Assembly (NCBI GenBank): GCA_021613535.1
Contig: CP075497.1
Location: 12,586,001-12,650,000 of the forward strand
Source of the DNA: Adineta vaga
Lineage: Eukaryota; Rotifera
Length of the DNA: 64,000 bases
Direction of reading: 5' to 3'
Shown one piece after another: positions 20,602 through 33,047 of this stretch. Each line of letters opens with the position of its first letter. The stretch's first letter is position 1. A model generated the notes under the pieces. The model was not told the DNA's origin. It was given only the letters and a program-made list of their open reading frames with translations, and made no database searches. The translations under genes and the position numbers were made by a program.

Positions 20602-21312
20602 TTATTTTATTCAAAATAAATAAAAAGATTCTTTTATTTATTTTAAATCGAGTAATTTCGAAAGCTTCCTCCTGTGATGAAGTATAATGATGTATTATAT
20701 CATCTGTGCACTTATAATCGTGTTACAATCTCATACGGAAGTGGGCAAGCGTGTGGGGCGTAACACTCTCGTTAACTGGGTTTTTTTTTGAAAACAGAGA
20801 AAAAGTGCTACGACCTTGTTTTTATAGCAAGTTTTTCTCTTTAAACTTATGCACTCCCGCAGACTGCATAGGTAAAGTATAATTATGCCTTAACAATTAC
20901 ATCTCCCACTAGAGAATAAGGAGGGTAGGTTGAAAAGTTTTTTGTATTGATCGAACTTTTTTCTTGAAATGAATTGTATTTGAAGGATAATCAAACAAAT
21001 TTGAATTCTTTTGAAAAGAAAGTATGTCTAAGGGAGAGTTTTATAACCTTGAAATGAGTTCATATTCTAATTGAAGAAATTTATTGAAAGTAAATCGGAT
21101 TAGTTGAAAAAATAGATTTCTTTTTTGAAGGTAATTGTCATGTATTTGAAAAATGATTCATTAAATATTAACGATAGATTAACAGGAAAAAAAGGAAAAA
21201 GAAGAACGAAAAAAAAAGTCATGAAGAAATAGAAGAAAAAAAACGATTCTTTGAGTAAAAAGCTTTTCATATGTCACCACGATTTTTGATTTGTTAGATC
21301 AATTCTTATTCA
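20602..21312. other. intergenic, nothing recognised
   Basis: Includes a somewhat GC-richer stretch (20700-20930) that may be an old repeat, then low-complexity A/G-rich sequence near 21190-21250. Confidence 0.4.
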
Positions 21313-24174
21313 ATGAAACATATTAAATCAATCTTTCATCAGAAAAAATCCAATGAAAATCTCAGGTAAAAATATTTATCTTCAAATCGTTCGTTTTTCA
21401 AAGATCAAAGAGAAAAAATTCAATTTTGATAAATACAAAAAAAAACGAAGAATATCTTGTATTTTTATTCATTGATATGATTTCATCGTTTCTTTTTCCT
21501 TTCAACTATCGATCATAATTACAATTAAATGGACGGTATATATGCCTTTAAGCGAGGAATTATTGATGTATAGGCGATCGATATTGATGTTAAACTATAT
21601 ATGCATAATATATATAAGTGAGATGGTCGTTATTCACCTCATTTATTCCTAATAGAATATATGATTGAAGAAAAGAAAGAGAGAAAGAAAGAAAGAACGA
21701 AAAGACATATCATTTGCTTTTATTTAGACAAAATTTATCATTTTTTTCGAAAAAAAATTTCGATCGAATATCAAAACCAGATTTATCAAATATCGAAAAA
21801 GAAGGAGAAGATCGTCATCGATCATATTCATTGAATGAAAATGATTTTATTGATTCACGATTGAATTCTGATTCTACCTCGAATGAATTAGATATTTATA
21901 TTCCAATGAATAATCAACAAAAACAATTTCCATTAAACAATCATTATCGTCGAAGTGTTTTAATACAACAAAAACGTCAATCTGATGAAGATTTTGTTTT
22001 AAAAAATGTTGAAAAACTTCATTATAATTTATTAATAACACATCAAATATTTCATGATCGAACGTTTCCAGCATCATCACAATCGATTTATATCAATGGT
22101 TATTCATTTTCGAAATCAACATTAGCACTTTTACCTGATCAACAAACAAATTTATCATTAAATCATCAAATACAATGGTTACGACCTGATCAAATCAATC
22201 CATCTGAATGGAGTCAAAATTCAATGAATCAATGGACAGTTTTTAGAAATCCAAAACCGAATGATGTTGTTCAAGGAGCTTTAGGTTTGTTTAAAATCAA
22301 TTTTTCAAAAAGATGTTTGAAAAAAATGGGAACATTTTTAGGTGATTGTTGGTTTATTACTGCTTTAAGTGTTCTCGCTGAAGAAGCTGAATATTTAATG
22401 AAAGTAAATTTTTCGTTTTTGTTAAGAAATTATTTTATAAGATAAGTTTAGGTACTTATTACAAAAGAATATAATCCACAAGGATTTTATTATGTTCGAT
22501 TATGTAAAGGTAAAAGAAGAATTCTTTTCTTTTTCTTTTTTCATTAAGTGACAGAAATATTTAGATGGGGAATGGACACAAGTTATTGTAGACGATCGTC
22601 TTCCATGTACATCAAATAAACGTTTAGCATATTCTCAAGCACATCGAAAACAACTTTGGGTTTGAATTTGATTTCTTTTTCTTTCTTTTTTTTGAATAAA
22701 ATCTTTTTCGTTTTCAAGGTTCCATTAATTGAAAAAGCTTTAGCAAAACTAAATGGAAGTTATGAAGCAATTATTGCTGGTCGATGTTGTGAAGGTTTAG
22801 CAACGGTAACAGGTAGTCCATGTGAAACATTAATACTTGGAAAAACAAATAATCCTGATGATAAAAATGTTGATTTGGATAAACTTTGGTTGAAATTATA
22901 TCATGCACGCTCACAAAAATTTCTTATGTGTGCAATGTGTAGTAATAATCATATTTCAAAAGATGAATTTAAAAGTTCGGGTTTACTTAATATTCATGCA
23001 TATTCATTACAAGATATTAAACAATCAAATGACGGAAAACATCGATTAGTTAAATTAAGAAATCCATGGGGTGGAACTCATAGATGGAATGGCGATTGGT
23101 CGGATGATTCATCGTTATGGTTAGAAAATTCGGATTTACGAAAAGAATTATTAAAAGAAAAACGAAGTAAACGTGATGGTGTGTTTTGGATGCCATTTAT
23201 ATCATTTGTGAAATATTTTGAATGTGTTGATATATGTAAAATCAGACCTGATTGGTATGAAGTACGTGATTCAGCGAATTTTTATCCTCAACAAGGAATG
23301 ATGCAATGTTATTATTTAACAATTAAACATCTTACTGAACTTGATATAACACTTCATAGAAAAATAAGTAAAAATCTTCGAATACAACGAAGTGAAGTTA
23401 GTCTGTGTGTTGCAATTGTTAATATGGAAGAGAGAACTCCGGGAAATTACCGAATTTATTCAATTCCAATTCTAAGTCAACGTGGTCAACATAAATTTGT
23501 CTCAACTGATGGTTATCTTCAACCGGGAACTTATCTTATTTTACCTTTTCTATTTAATCCAATTAATAAACAAATGGATAATACAGAATTTAATATTGGT
23601 TTGTTTTCTTCTTTATTTTTAAAAAGAAATTCAACTTTTTCTTTCGTTATTTTTAGCTGTACATAGCTCTTATGCAATTGATCTTGAACGAATTCAAATT
23701 CCATTGAGAGTTCAACGAGAATTTTTAATTAAACTTTGTATATTTTATGGTGAACAAGTTTATACAGGAAGTCGTGAGAAAAATCAATTCGATGATGGAG
23801 TGAAAATTTATGAATTGAAACAATATTGGGATGGATTAATTTTACTTGTTGAAAATCGAAATCTAAATAAAAATGTTCATTTTCATTTTCGTTGTACTCT
23901 TTCACAAAATGCATTTATATCAAGAAAAGATTCAAATCATCAACTATTTGATGTCGTTCCATCAATGCATAGACAAATTATTGTTACAATTGCAAGAAAA
24001 AATGCATCGCATTCATTTACAATTGGACATGATTATCAATATACTCTTTCTTCACAAGATTTTATTAAAAATTCGTATGTTAATAAACAAAAACATTGGC
24101 CGAATATTGATGAATCGATTCTAAGTGAAGATATACATTTACCACAAAGTATTTCTAATGCTAAACAACAATAA
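21313..24174 (+). CDS. calpain-type cysteine protease (740 aa)
   Basis: Seven exons (21313-21365, 21728-22284, 22342-22403, 22452-22509, 22565-22659, 22719-23598, 23657-24174) total 741 codons. The N-terminal 150 residues are low-complexity and charged, then the protease core begins. The catalytic Cys lies in [15 protein letters not shown] (across the exon 2/3 join), the His in [11 protein letters not shown] and the Asn in [17 protein letters not shown]. Two C2-like beta-sandwich regions follow ([15 protein letters not shown].. and [16 protein letters not shown]..). There is no EF-hand tail, so it is a non-classical calpain. Intron 1 is unusually long (362 bp) and contains TATA-like runs near 21596-21615, so a second promoter is possible. 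It would be a calcium-regulated intracellular protease. Confidence 0.9.
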
Positions 24175-24368
24175 ATATATTTAAATTAACCTTTGGATTT
24201 TTAAAAAATTCAAACGTATTTTTGATTTCTTTTTAACGAACTCTTTTCTTTATTTTTTGTGAATGTTTTTTCATGTATCAGATATTCATTCTGAATAAAT
24301 AATAACTGAACATGTCTATTTCATCAATCTCATGAAATAGTCTCGACCATAGAGCCATTTTTCCGAGT

Positions 24369-24590
24369 AGTGTAGAAATCGTTAATTCGATTCGAGTATC
24401 AAACTTCTTCAACTTCTAAATTTTGATGGTGTCAATGTATGTGAGGGTGTAGATGTTTAGCTAGTATTCACCTCACACCAAGATCTACCCACACTAAAAT
24501 CCACAGCCACACCAACACCCGCACCGTCAAAATTTAGAATTTGAATAGTTTAAAACTCGAGTTGAGAAGTTGAATAGTTGAAACGTCTTT
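24369..24590. mobile_element. fold-back element with G-rich and C-rich arms
   Basis: The left arm attcgagtatcaaacttcttcaacttctaaattttgatggtgt is answered by the inverted right arm gcaccgtcaaaatttagaatttgaatagtttaaaactcgag. The centre holds gtgagggtgta and a run of ccacac/acccgc motifs. Non-autonomous. Related pieces lie at 16736 and 42752. Confidence 0.8.
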
Positions 24591-24952
24591 TCGACTTCTA
24601 CATGTATGAATGAGAGAAATAAATACGAAACAGACTACGGGCTTTTAGCAAACGAATGTAAACATATTATATAGATGTCAATGATACACAATCATTTTTT
24701 TTCTCTTTTTGGTTGAAAACTAAACGCAATTCTTTTGTATAAAGTTTAACTAAACGATAATCAAAGTCGAAGAACTTGTTTTTCTATAGATTGTATAAAT
24801 AAAAAGTTCAATTCTTTGAAAAAGATCTTATCAAAGTAGGTAAAATATTTATCAAACAATTAGACATATATTTTTGTAATCAATACAAATAAATACACAA
24901 GGAAATGATTTTATTGAAATCAACAAAACATGCACAATAATGAATGTCTTAT
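24591..24952. other. 3' region between convergent genes, nothing recognised
   Basis: AT-rich. Contains the downstream end of the minus-strand formamidase transcript. Confidence 0.4.
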
Positions 24953-26352
24953 TCAAGATGGTTTTCCTAATTGTCCTCGATCAACTTTTTCGTTGAATTG
25001 TGCTGCTGCTTCTGGTGTTATATCAAATGAAAATATATCTGTTGGTAAAGAAAGTGTACAACAAGCATTTGGAATATCAACAATAGATCCAATACGTCCT
25101 TCAACTGGTGCAGCTGCTAATAAACAATAGACTTGTTCTTCACTATAACCAAAACGTGTTAAATAACGAATTGTTGAAAGACATGCTTGACGATAAGCTA
25201 TTGTTGCATCAAGAAAATGTTGTTTATCTTTATCATCAACAGATATTCCTTGAAATGTTAAATATTTTGAATAACGTGGTTCAATTGGACCTGGTTGAAT
25301 CACTGGATTAGTTATTGATAAACGAGACATTCCATCTCGTATAACATCAATATGTAAATCAACATAACCACTCTAAAAATCAGTTGAAATAGAAAAAAAA
25401 ACAATAGTAATTATACTTCATTTTACCATTTCAATGGCACCACAAAATGCAATTTCTCCATCACCTTGAGAAAAATGAATATCACCTAAACTTAATTTAG
25501 CTCCATCGACATAAACTGGTAAATAAGCACGTGATCCACGTGAAATATTTTTTATATCATTATTTCCACCATGTTCACGTGGTGGAATTGTTCGTGCACC
25601 TTCCTTAGCAACTTTTTTCCAAAGATCTTTATTTTCTTCAAATTTTAATCGACCTAATAATGCATTTTTTTCATTTGGTGGATTAGCTAGAACAGTATCT
25701 TTATCATGTAAATGTGAACATCGACTAACTAAATCTCCTTCACGTTTATTCCAACGATTTAATAATTCATGTGATGGAGCACAACCAATAATACCTTTAA
25801 AAATTAAAATAAATCTCTGAAAACAAAAAGAATAGAATGATTGTATTTACCTGGATGAGTTAAACCAGCAAATCGAACGTTTTTTATATGACGGCTGGTA
25901 GCATAAATGCCACTAAAATCCCAAATTGCTTTTCGTGCATGAGGATAATAATCACTTAAAAATCCTCCACCATTTTTCCGATCAAAAATTCCTGTGAAAC
26001 CCCACATTGCTGATGGAAGTGGACCAACATCGAGAATATCGACAACAAGAAGATCACCGGGACGAGCACCTTCAACTTCAATTGGACCTGATAAATAATG
26101 TATACGTGTTAAATCAACATTTTTCACATCATCAGCTGAATCATTATTTTCAATTTGTCCACCAGTCCAGTCAACACATTCGATACGAAATACATCACCT
26201 CGATGAACAGAAACAACACTTGGAATATCTGGATGCCAACGATTATGAAGAGGAATTGTTTGATCAGTAGCTGATCGATTAAGATCAACACTAATCAAAG
26301 GTTTAGCTGCATAAGATATAGCTGTTGATAATGTTCGACGTAAAACTAACAT
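24953..26352 (-). CDS. fmdA: formamidase/acetamidase (FmdA/AmdA family, 429 aa)
   Basis: Exons 26352-25851, 25794-25427 and 25372-24953 total 430 codons. The family hydrolyses formamide or short amides to ammonia and the acid. Visible blocks: TIPLHNRWHPDIPSV, RIECVDWTGGQIENNDSADD, HYLSGPIEVEGARPGDLLVV, NVRFAGLTHPG followed by IIGCAPSHELL, REHGGNNDIKN, LSLGDIHFSQGDGEIAFCGA and the C-terminal RFGYSEEQVYCLLAAAPVEGRIG. The enzyme is common in bacteria and fungi and rare in animals, so transfer is likely. The first 18 residues (MLVLRRTLSTAISYAAKP) are Arg/Ser/Ala-rich without acids, like a mitochondrial presequence, and precede the conserved domain. A TATATATA sits about 40 bases before the start. 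Confidence 0.9.
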
Positions 26353-26390
26353 TATTTCAAATATCTTTTCTTTTTCAAATAATACTAAAG

Positions 26391-26398
26391 TATATATA
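26391..26398 (-). promoter_or_regulatory. TATA-like box of the formamidase gene
   Basis: TATATATA on the minus strand about 40 bases upstream of the ATG. A very short leader would be implied. Confidence 0.4.
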
Positions 26399-28247
26399 GT
26401 TATGGCCTCGTTTTCTTTTCTTTACTTTTTGATAAAACTGGTCAATGTGTGCTTGTTGACATTATATGGCGCAGTATGATATATAATATTCCTTTATAGT
26501 GAAGGGACTATATGATAACGAAAAAGAGAAGTGTCGATTTCATTCTTTTTTTTCATTGATTAAATAAATACCTAATTCTGTGCAGATGACCGACCATAAT
26601 ACACCTAAATAGGACACCATTAATCTATGTACGAAGATATATTGAATTATATATTAATTTATTATAGAAGACAAATAGTCCTACGATATTGAAAATACTG
26701 TAGAATCGAATTTTATTAATTTAGGAAACTTTTGTTTTCAATCCATGACTTACAACAAAATATACGATGATCAGAAAACGCGCAATAAATTCTGTAAAAT
26801 AAATATGCTGCTTACAAAGTCGGTCGTATTGAAAAAATGAAATTTTGATGTTCAAAACCAAATGAGAATTAAAAATAAACAAGAAGCTGTAGAAAATAGA
26901 CTAAACTGGTTTTTTCTAGGATACGATGAAAATATTTCTTATTTATACATGAATTGGCAAATAAACCAAAGAACGAATAGTTTTCACGCTCCACTAACAT
27001 TTTAAATGATCCTTATCGATATCATATCGGGTAAACTTCATAGAGAGATCAATGATGCTTTTCTTATGATAATTATGTGACTTGGTTTTCCCATTTACCA
27101 AAACATGTCATTTTGATCGTCGCAGTGAGAAAATACTTTGTGAATATGATGTTCTGAAAAACTGAAGTTAAATTTAGAACTGGGTGAGAAAGATGTCAAG
27201 TCCGTATGAGATTGTGAAATCCATTCAATATAAGAAAGTGCTTTTCATAACACGATAATTTCTAAACAGTTCAAGTCCATGAATATGTCATAATTTCATC
27301 AAAAACTCTTTGAATTTTATTCAGTTGGTTTAAAAGTAAACTAAATGGTACTATGTAACAGACCTATCATCATTGTCAACTGAATTCATGAACGAAACTC
27401 ACATCAACAGTCTTATTCATGCTCATATCAAAAGAATAAATCATTGCAATTGTCGTTAATCGTTTGTTGTATTTTACGTGAAGGACATATCTCTTCAAAC
27501 TCAATGAACCGCAAATCTAAAGGGGTTCTCTTCAATGAATCTAATTCATCAACAGTTTTCCAAATGAATGAAATAAGAAACACATCTCTCTCAATTGTAA
27601 ACTAACGAGAAAAAAAACATTCGAACAATATATATAAAAAATGAATTATGATTCGAATTTAATAAATACCAAAAAGGAAAATAAATCTTCTTTTGTCAAA
27701 AGTCGCTAGAGATGACATTTTGTGACTTATGATAATAATCATAAATAGTATTGCGGTCTGTCATTCATCTCATAAAATGAAATACAATTTTTATCTAAAG
27801 AGCGATATCTTCCATTATCAATAAAATACGTAAAATTAAATTATAAAAACGAAAAACTTACAACTTCTATAAATCATTTCAATAGTCGGAAGACTTTCAT
27901 TAATTTCTACATTATTCATCAAATAAAGAAAATGGTGCTTCAGACAACATTATGATTAATGTTTGAGAGCTCTGCAATAAACGATCGTTTATAGAAAATA
28001 TTTTTCAATGATTATAGAAGATTAAAATTCAACATTTATGATCTTATCATTAAAACTATGCTATATATTTAAAAAGTAGTCATAAAAAGAAGGAGAATTA
28101 TTATAAAGAGAACAACTTAAGACGTGATTAGAGAATGATAGATAAAAACTTTTCAAGGATGCCTTTCAAACATTTTACAATGATTATTTTTTGTTTCTGA
28201 GATGTTGTTTTTATTTTCTTTGTAGATTATTTCATTGAAAACTTTCC
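26399..28247. other. 1.8-kb intergenic region, nothing recognised
   Basis: No frame longer than chance, no repeat shared with the rest of the window and no RNA gene recognised. It is the longest quiet stretch in the window. Confidence 0.5.
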
Positions 28248-28739
28248 ATGGATTCAGAATTTTCAGTAACCGAAATAATATCTGGTGATTTGAATAATAT
28301 TAGTGAAATTCATTATCAATTTGAAGAATTTACATATGAAAATACTACAACTGGAATAACAAATAAGAAAGAAAGACTTAGTCGAGTTTATGATACAATT
28401 ATAAAACGAAAACAATATGAAATTTTAGCTGAAAATATTCGGAATGTTTTATCATTTGACGATTTTATTCGTATTTTACGCCCATTTGTTATGGGTTATT
28501 ATGAAGATAATCAATTAAAACAAGCTTTTCAGATTTTGGATAAAGATCAATCAGGTACAATTAATATTGAAGAATTAGCGAATTTTTTACCAATTATTAA
28601 TGAATTTGCCACAACTGAAGCATTGAAAAATTATATAAAAAAAGTTGATATTGATGTTGAAGATACTTTAACTTATGATCAATTTCGAACATTAATTTTA
28701 AAAGGAATTGGACGTGATATTATTTGTAATCATATTTAA
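28248..28739 (+). CDS. EF-hand calcium-binding protein (163 aa)
   Basis: A single exon. One canonical EF-hand loop at residues 98-109 (DKDQSGTINIEE) has acids at positions 1, 3 and 12 and the central Gly. A second, degenerate loop near 133-144 (VDIDVEDTLTYDQF) partly keeps the pattern. The N-terminal half (residues 60-82) is DDFIRILRPF-like helix without a loop. The layout resembles calmodulin/troponin C-like sensors with lost loops. Probably cytosolic. Exact subfamily unknown. Confidence 0.78.
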   Translation: MDSEFSVTEIISGDLNNISEIHYQFEEFTYENTTTGITNKKERLSRVYDTIIKRKQYEILAENIRNVLSFDDFIRILRPFVMGYYEDNQLKQAFQILDKDQSGTINIEELANFLPIINEFATTEALKNYIKKVDIDVEDTLTYDQFRTLILKGIGRDIICNHI

Positions 28740-28794
28740 TTCTTTGTTTCTTTTTTGGCCAAATAAATCTTAACTAAGAAGAAAAAAAAATTAA

Positions 28795-28867
28795 TGCCCC
28801 GGGTGAGGATCGAACTCACGACCTTCAGATTATGAGACTGACGCTCTACCGACTGAGCCACCGCGGC
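28795..28867 (-). tRNA. tRNA-Met (CAT), elongator type
   Basis: The minus strand folds as a 73-base cloverleaf: acceptor GCCGCGG/CCGGGGC, A box TGGCTCAGTCGG, anticodon stem TCAGT/TCTGA with loop CTCATAA (anticodon CAT), B box GGTTCGATCC-like (AGTTCGATCC) and no intron. The body matches eukaryotic elongator tRNA-Met. A run of T on the minus strand just downstream (28782-28790) is the RNA polymerase III terminator. The fourth acceptor pair is G.G. Confidence 0.93.
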
Positions 28868-28950
28868 GGCTGAACATCTATTCAAATTTGTAAACTCTAA
28901 TCATATAAGAAAATCGACTAATGTAACTAAGGAAAATTATTTATTTAATT

Positions 28951-29687
28951 ATGAATTCTAAAACGAATTCGAAGAAAAGTCGTATTCTCAATCATTCACA
29001 ATTTAAATCAAAGAAAAAAAGAGTTGTCTCAAATTTTTTTAAAGAAAACTTTTTTTCGAATTGGATTCAAAATGAATATGAAAATCAATCATTTTCCTCA
29101 AGAAATTCTCAAATTAAAAATCAAACTGATGATCAAGATAGTTTACAATTAAATAATCTCGAATATTTATCAACAATGAAATATATTCTTTTTCTTGATT
29201 TAGAAAATTTTTCAAATTTTTTTCAACATTTAACAAATCCATTACCAAATCAAATCTATATTTTAGCTTTTACAAGTTTAAATTATCAATGGAAACCACC
29301 ACTAAAGTTCTTTTTCACAAGAAGTTTTTTGTTTCTTCTTCTATTGAATTGTTTTTATTTTTAGAAATGTTATTTATGAAAATTTAATTCAATCAAATTC
29401 TTTTCAGTTAATGAATCCAAGTGGAAATCGACATGATGCAGCAGATTTTGCTCTAGTTTTAACTGTAATTCATATTCTTGATGAAAAAAAAGAGATCTGT
29501 TTGTTTTAATAAATAGTTTGGTAAACTTCATGGACTTCTACCAAAATCCATTTCATTTACAATTATTAGTGGTGATAAAGGTTTTCTTGAAATTATTCAT
29601 CAATTAAAAACTTCTCAAAGAAAAATCAATTGGTTTAATCCTCATTTAATTTCATTAGAGAATTTTAATCAAATTTTTCAGTTTTAA
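28951..29687 (+). CDS. PIN-like domain protein similar to the ZNF451 C-terminus (208 aa)
   Basis: Exons 28951-29306, 29365-29464 and 29517-29687 total 209 codons. After a Lys/Ser-rich N-terminus comes a nuclease-like fold: ILFLDLENFSNFF with the first acids, ILAFTSLNYQWKPP, NPSGNRHDAADFALVLT with the DAAD acids, then LLPKSISFTIISGDKGFLEI. This order matches the PIN-like domain of vertebrate ZNF451, where zinc fingers precede it. No zinc finger is present here. Key acids for a PIN nuclease (D in FLDLE, D in DAAD, D in SGDKG) are kept, so activity is possible. The name is by memory of the family. Confidence 0.65.
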
Positions 29688-29954
29688 TTAACGATCGATG
29701 ATAAATTTTCATAGAAGATTCTCTAAGATTGTTCGTTTTTCTGATGAAATTTTTATAAATTATTTCATATGAGACATTAAATATTGTCAAAAGAATATAA
29801 ATGAAATTAAATCCGTCTGTTACTATTATCAATCAAATACATAGACAATCTTGATTTTGATCAAATTTCTTTCAAGGATTATTCTATTGAAGAGACAATG
29901 ACAATATTTCTATTTTTAGTAACGAAAAAGAAACAAACTTCATCTCAATGTCTT

Positions 29955-29980
29955 CAACATATATATATATATATAGAAGT
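29955..29980 (+). promoter_or_regulatory. TATA-rich core promoter of the EGF-domain gene
   Basis: A (TA)n run ending tatatatag lies about 40-55 bases upstream of the ATG at 30015. Confidence 0.45.
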
Positions 29981-30014
29981 GTTATATAAGAATCTTTATT
30001 ATAAAATCTAAAAA

Positions 30015-31299
30015 ATGAAGTTTTCGACAGTATTCTTATTGATTATCTCTTTTGGAATATCTAATTGTATATGTAAGTTCAATTCGTTAATTAAGATTAA
30101 TTTAATGAAATTTTCTTTTGAAATTAAGTTTGTAATGATGGATCAAACCCATGTCAATTAGATAATCCAAGTTCAGCAAATGCATATTTTTTACCGCGAA
30201 ATGGTTATTTTTGTCTTGATGCATTTAATGGACAAGTTATATGTACATGTCCTGATAATTCTACAACACGTGATAAACCTTGTCGTTCGTTCTTTGTTTT
30301 TTTTTTGCATTGATTTTGTTTATTAAAATTATTCGGATTTCTATTAGGAATTTGTGATCGAACACCAAATCCATGTGGAATTGGACCAGCTGTTGTCACA
30401 TGTACAGATATTAATAAATCATTTTCATGTTTATGTAATGATGGAAATGGTGGTTTAGTTGTTTTAACAACATCTTGTGGTAAAGATTTATCGAATAAAA
30501 TTAATCGTCTTAATAAAAATCAATTTTAGATGAACGAACTGTAACGCCTTCTCCAGAAGAAAAATGTGAAAATCAAGGTGTTCGAGATCCAACAACGAAT
30601 CAATGTAATTGTCCAAGTGGATTTATTGGAACTAATTGTGAAAATCTATTAGGTAAATATCTGTTCTATTGTCTTTTTAAATTATTAATTACTTAAAGAT
30701 GAAAAATTATGTGATAAAATTGAATGTAAATCAAATGGAGTATGTGCTGTTCGTCCAATTAAAACTGGAGGATCAATTTATCAATCTCAATGTTTATGCC
30801 GTTCTGGTTCTGATGGAGAATTTTGTGAAAGTCAAAGTAATATTGTACAAAGAAATAATTTGAAGATTTTTATTGAGTTTATTTCAAAGGTATTTTGGGA
30901 ACATGTTCATCAACATCTTGTTTACATGGTGGTCTTTGTCGAGAACGTATTTATGGAAATTCTCGATATATTTCATGTCAATGTCGAGCAGGATGGACTG
31001 GAACACGATGTGATAAACGTTAGAATAATCTTTTCTTTCATTTAATATTCATAATGAATTGTTTTTTTATGTTTTTATTTAGAATATTTTCGTTGTAAAT
31101 CACCAGGATATTTTCTTGATGAATTAATGAAAAATCAAGGAAAATATTTCCGTTGTATTCCTTATAATAATGGTAAGAAGAATAGAAGAAATACTCTATA
31201 TTTTAATAATAGAATTTTTTTTTAGATTTTTTAATAAAACAATTATCATGTCCAAAAGGTTTGAAATTTAATTTAGATAAACAATTATGTTTATATTAA
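30015..31299 (+). CDS. secreted EGF-repeat protein with chitin-binding-like C-terminus
   Basis: A multi-exon gene with introns of about 50 bp. A signal peptide (MKFSTVFLLIISFGISNC) is followed by at least five Cys-rich modules. Typical EGF ends are CPSGFIGTNCE, CLCRSGSDGEFCE and CQCRAGWTGTRCDK. The exons CDRTPNPCGIGPAVVTC and TCSSTSCLHGGLCRE give the first half of each module. The C-terminus reads YFRCKSPGYFLDEL..YFRC..LSCPKGLKFNLDKQLC, which follows the peritrophin (CBM14) spacing of GYF, FRC, CP-GL-FN and C. Stop at 31299. It is likely an extracellular matrix or mucus protein. Exon borders in the middle are approximate. Confidence 0.75.
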
Positions 31300-33047
31300 A
31301 TTAATATATTATCAAACAATAAACATTTTGAACTTTAACTTTCTTTTTTTAAAGTTTTCTATTAGAATTATTTTAATAAAATAAAATAAATATTATTCTT
31401 ATCAAAAGCATCATATTTCTTCTCATTAATATCAATAGAATTATAGATGTTTAACGAACCATTAAACTCATTTCTCATTTAGATATTTAATTAAAAACAT
31501 ACCTTTAGTGTTAATATAAATCTTTTTGTATAATACATAGAGACGTGAAATATCTTCGATTCCATTGATTTAAATAGCGGATCGAACTATTGAACAAAGT
31601 GCCGAAAGAGGTAAATGTACTTCTCTACCTGTGAGAAAAATAGTGTTTGTACAAGCAAAATAAGAGTTTCTGCTCAATCTGTAATTTGTGTAGGTCTGAT
31701 CTTTGGATAGTTTTGACTTAGTATTATTGTATAGTCAAAATACAAAAGAGGCGGCAATACAATTCTGTACAAACATCAATTTCGACTCTAACAAAAATTC
31801 TACTTCTTATCAACTACTTTTAATTCTCACAAGTAGCTTTCATGTACTCGAAAAACGACCGGGCATTTTGTTCCAAGACTTTCTTGACACAAGTTAGGTA
31901 AGATGTTAATTGATTATTCACTCGGAATTAAAATGTCACTTTAACTTTAGTTTTAAAGAAGAGCAATAATTGTCTTTTCTTTTTGTTTTTATCACTATAT
32001 CATAAAAGGAAAGATATATTCAATATAAATGCTTTTTGATCATAGAAACTCAATTTTCAAGTTCTTTCAATCTAGATAATACAATCAAGTGAAAATTGAT
32101 TCTATATTTTCTGCACGAATGAAACTTTTATTTGTTATAAATAGAAAAGAGAAGTTTTTGTCGTTTTCATCCATTATTTTTATAACGTTTCAAAGTGTTC
32201 AATGTCTCGTAAAATAATTAATTATTCAAATACAGAAGCGTGATTTTATCTAGAAAAGAAACGAAAAAAAAGGATCTTGTCATTTCCTATCAAATCTTTT
32301 TGTCATGTTTTTTCTAAAGATCATGAAGCGAGTAAATATTTTGGATCAGAACGGATGATTGATTAGAATTAATGTTCATTCTTAATCAAATTCTATTCTA
32401 AAAAATTGTTGATATGATTAAAACTTCATGAGAAAGAGTGAAATATTTTTTTATCTTTTACCACAGTTACTTTTTTTTCTTGAAATAAAGAGAGAGAGAA
32501 AACTTTCCGTGAGAAATTTTCCTTCTGTTCATTAATGTTGTTAACGATTCTTTTTCTTTTTTAATTTCTTCAAAGCACATTTCAAGATAATTATTATTAA
32601 TGGAAAAGACAATCTTTTTTTCTCTTGTCTGGTAAATATTACAATACTTTGTTTGATTAAAGTAAAAGTATTTGGTTCTTTTACATAACAATTCTAATCT
32701 CTTTCTTTTATTACAAGATATCAGATGTTTTTCTTCAAAAGAATATGTTTAGTTTAATATTATACAAAAGTCTTTTTGCAAACAGAGGAAAAAATAATAG
32801 TCTAATGTATCTAAATTTGGATACGTTTCTTTTTTTCTCTCTCTTCTCTAATCTCGATAGAATTATCAGGAAAAAAATATCTATTTATAGTTTTATTTTT
32901 TTATCTTTTACTTTATGTTAACATCAATCAATAGGCAAAAGAAAGAAGAAGAAGAGAAAAAAAACGTTGTTCTTTTTCTGTAACAATGTATCTGATTAAT
33001 ATTTTTTTCTTATTTATGAAGATTTAGTTCTTTTAAACCAAATAACG
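31300..33047. other. 1.7-kb intergenic region, nothing recognised
   Basis: AT-rich with short T-rich tracts. No coding, RNA or repeat structure was recognised. Confidence 0.45.
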
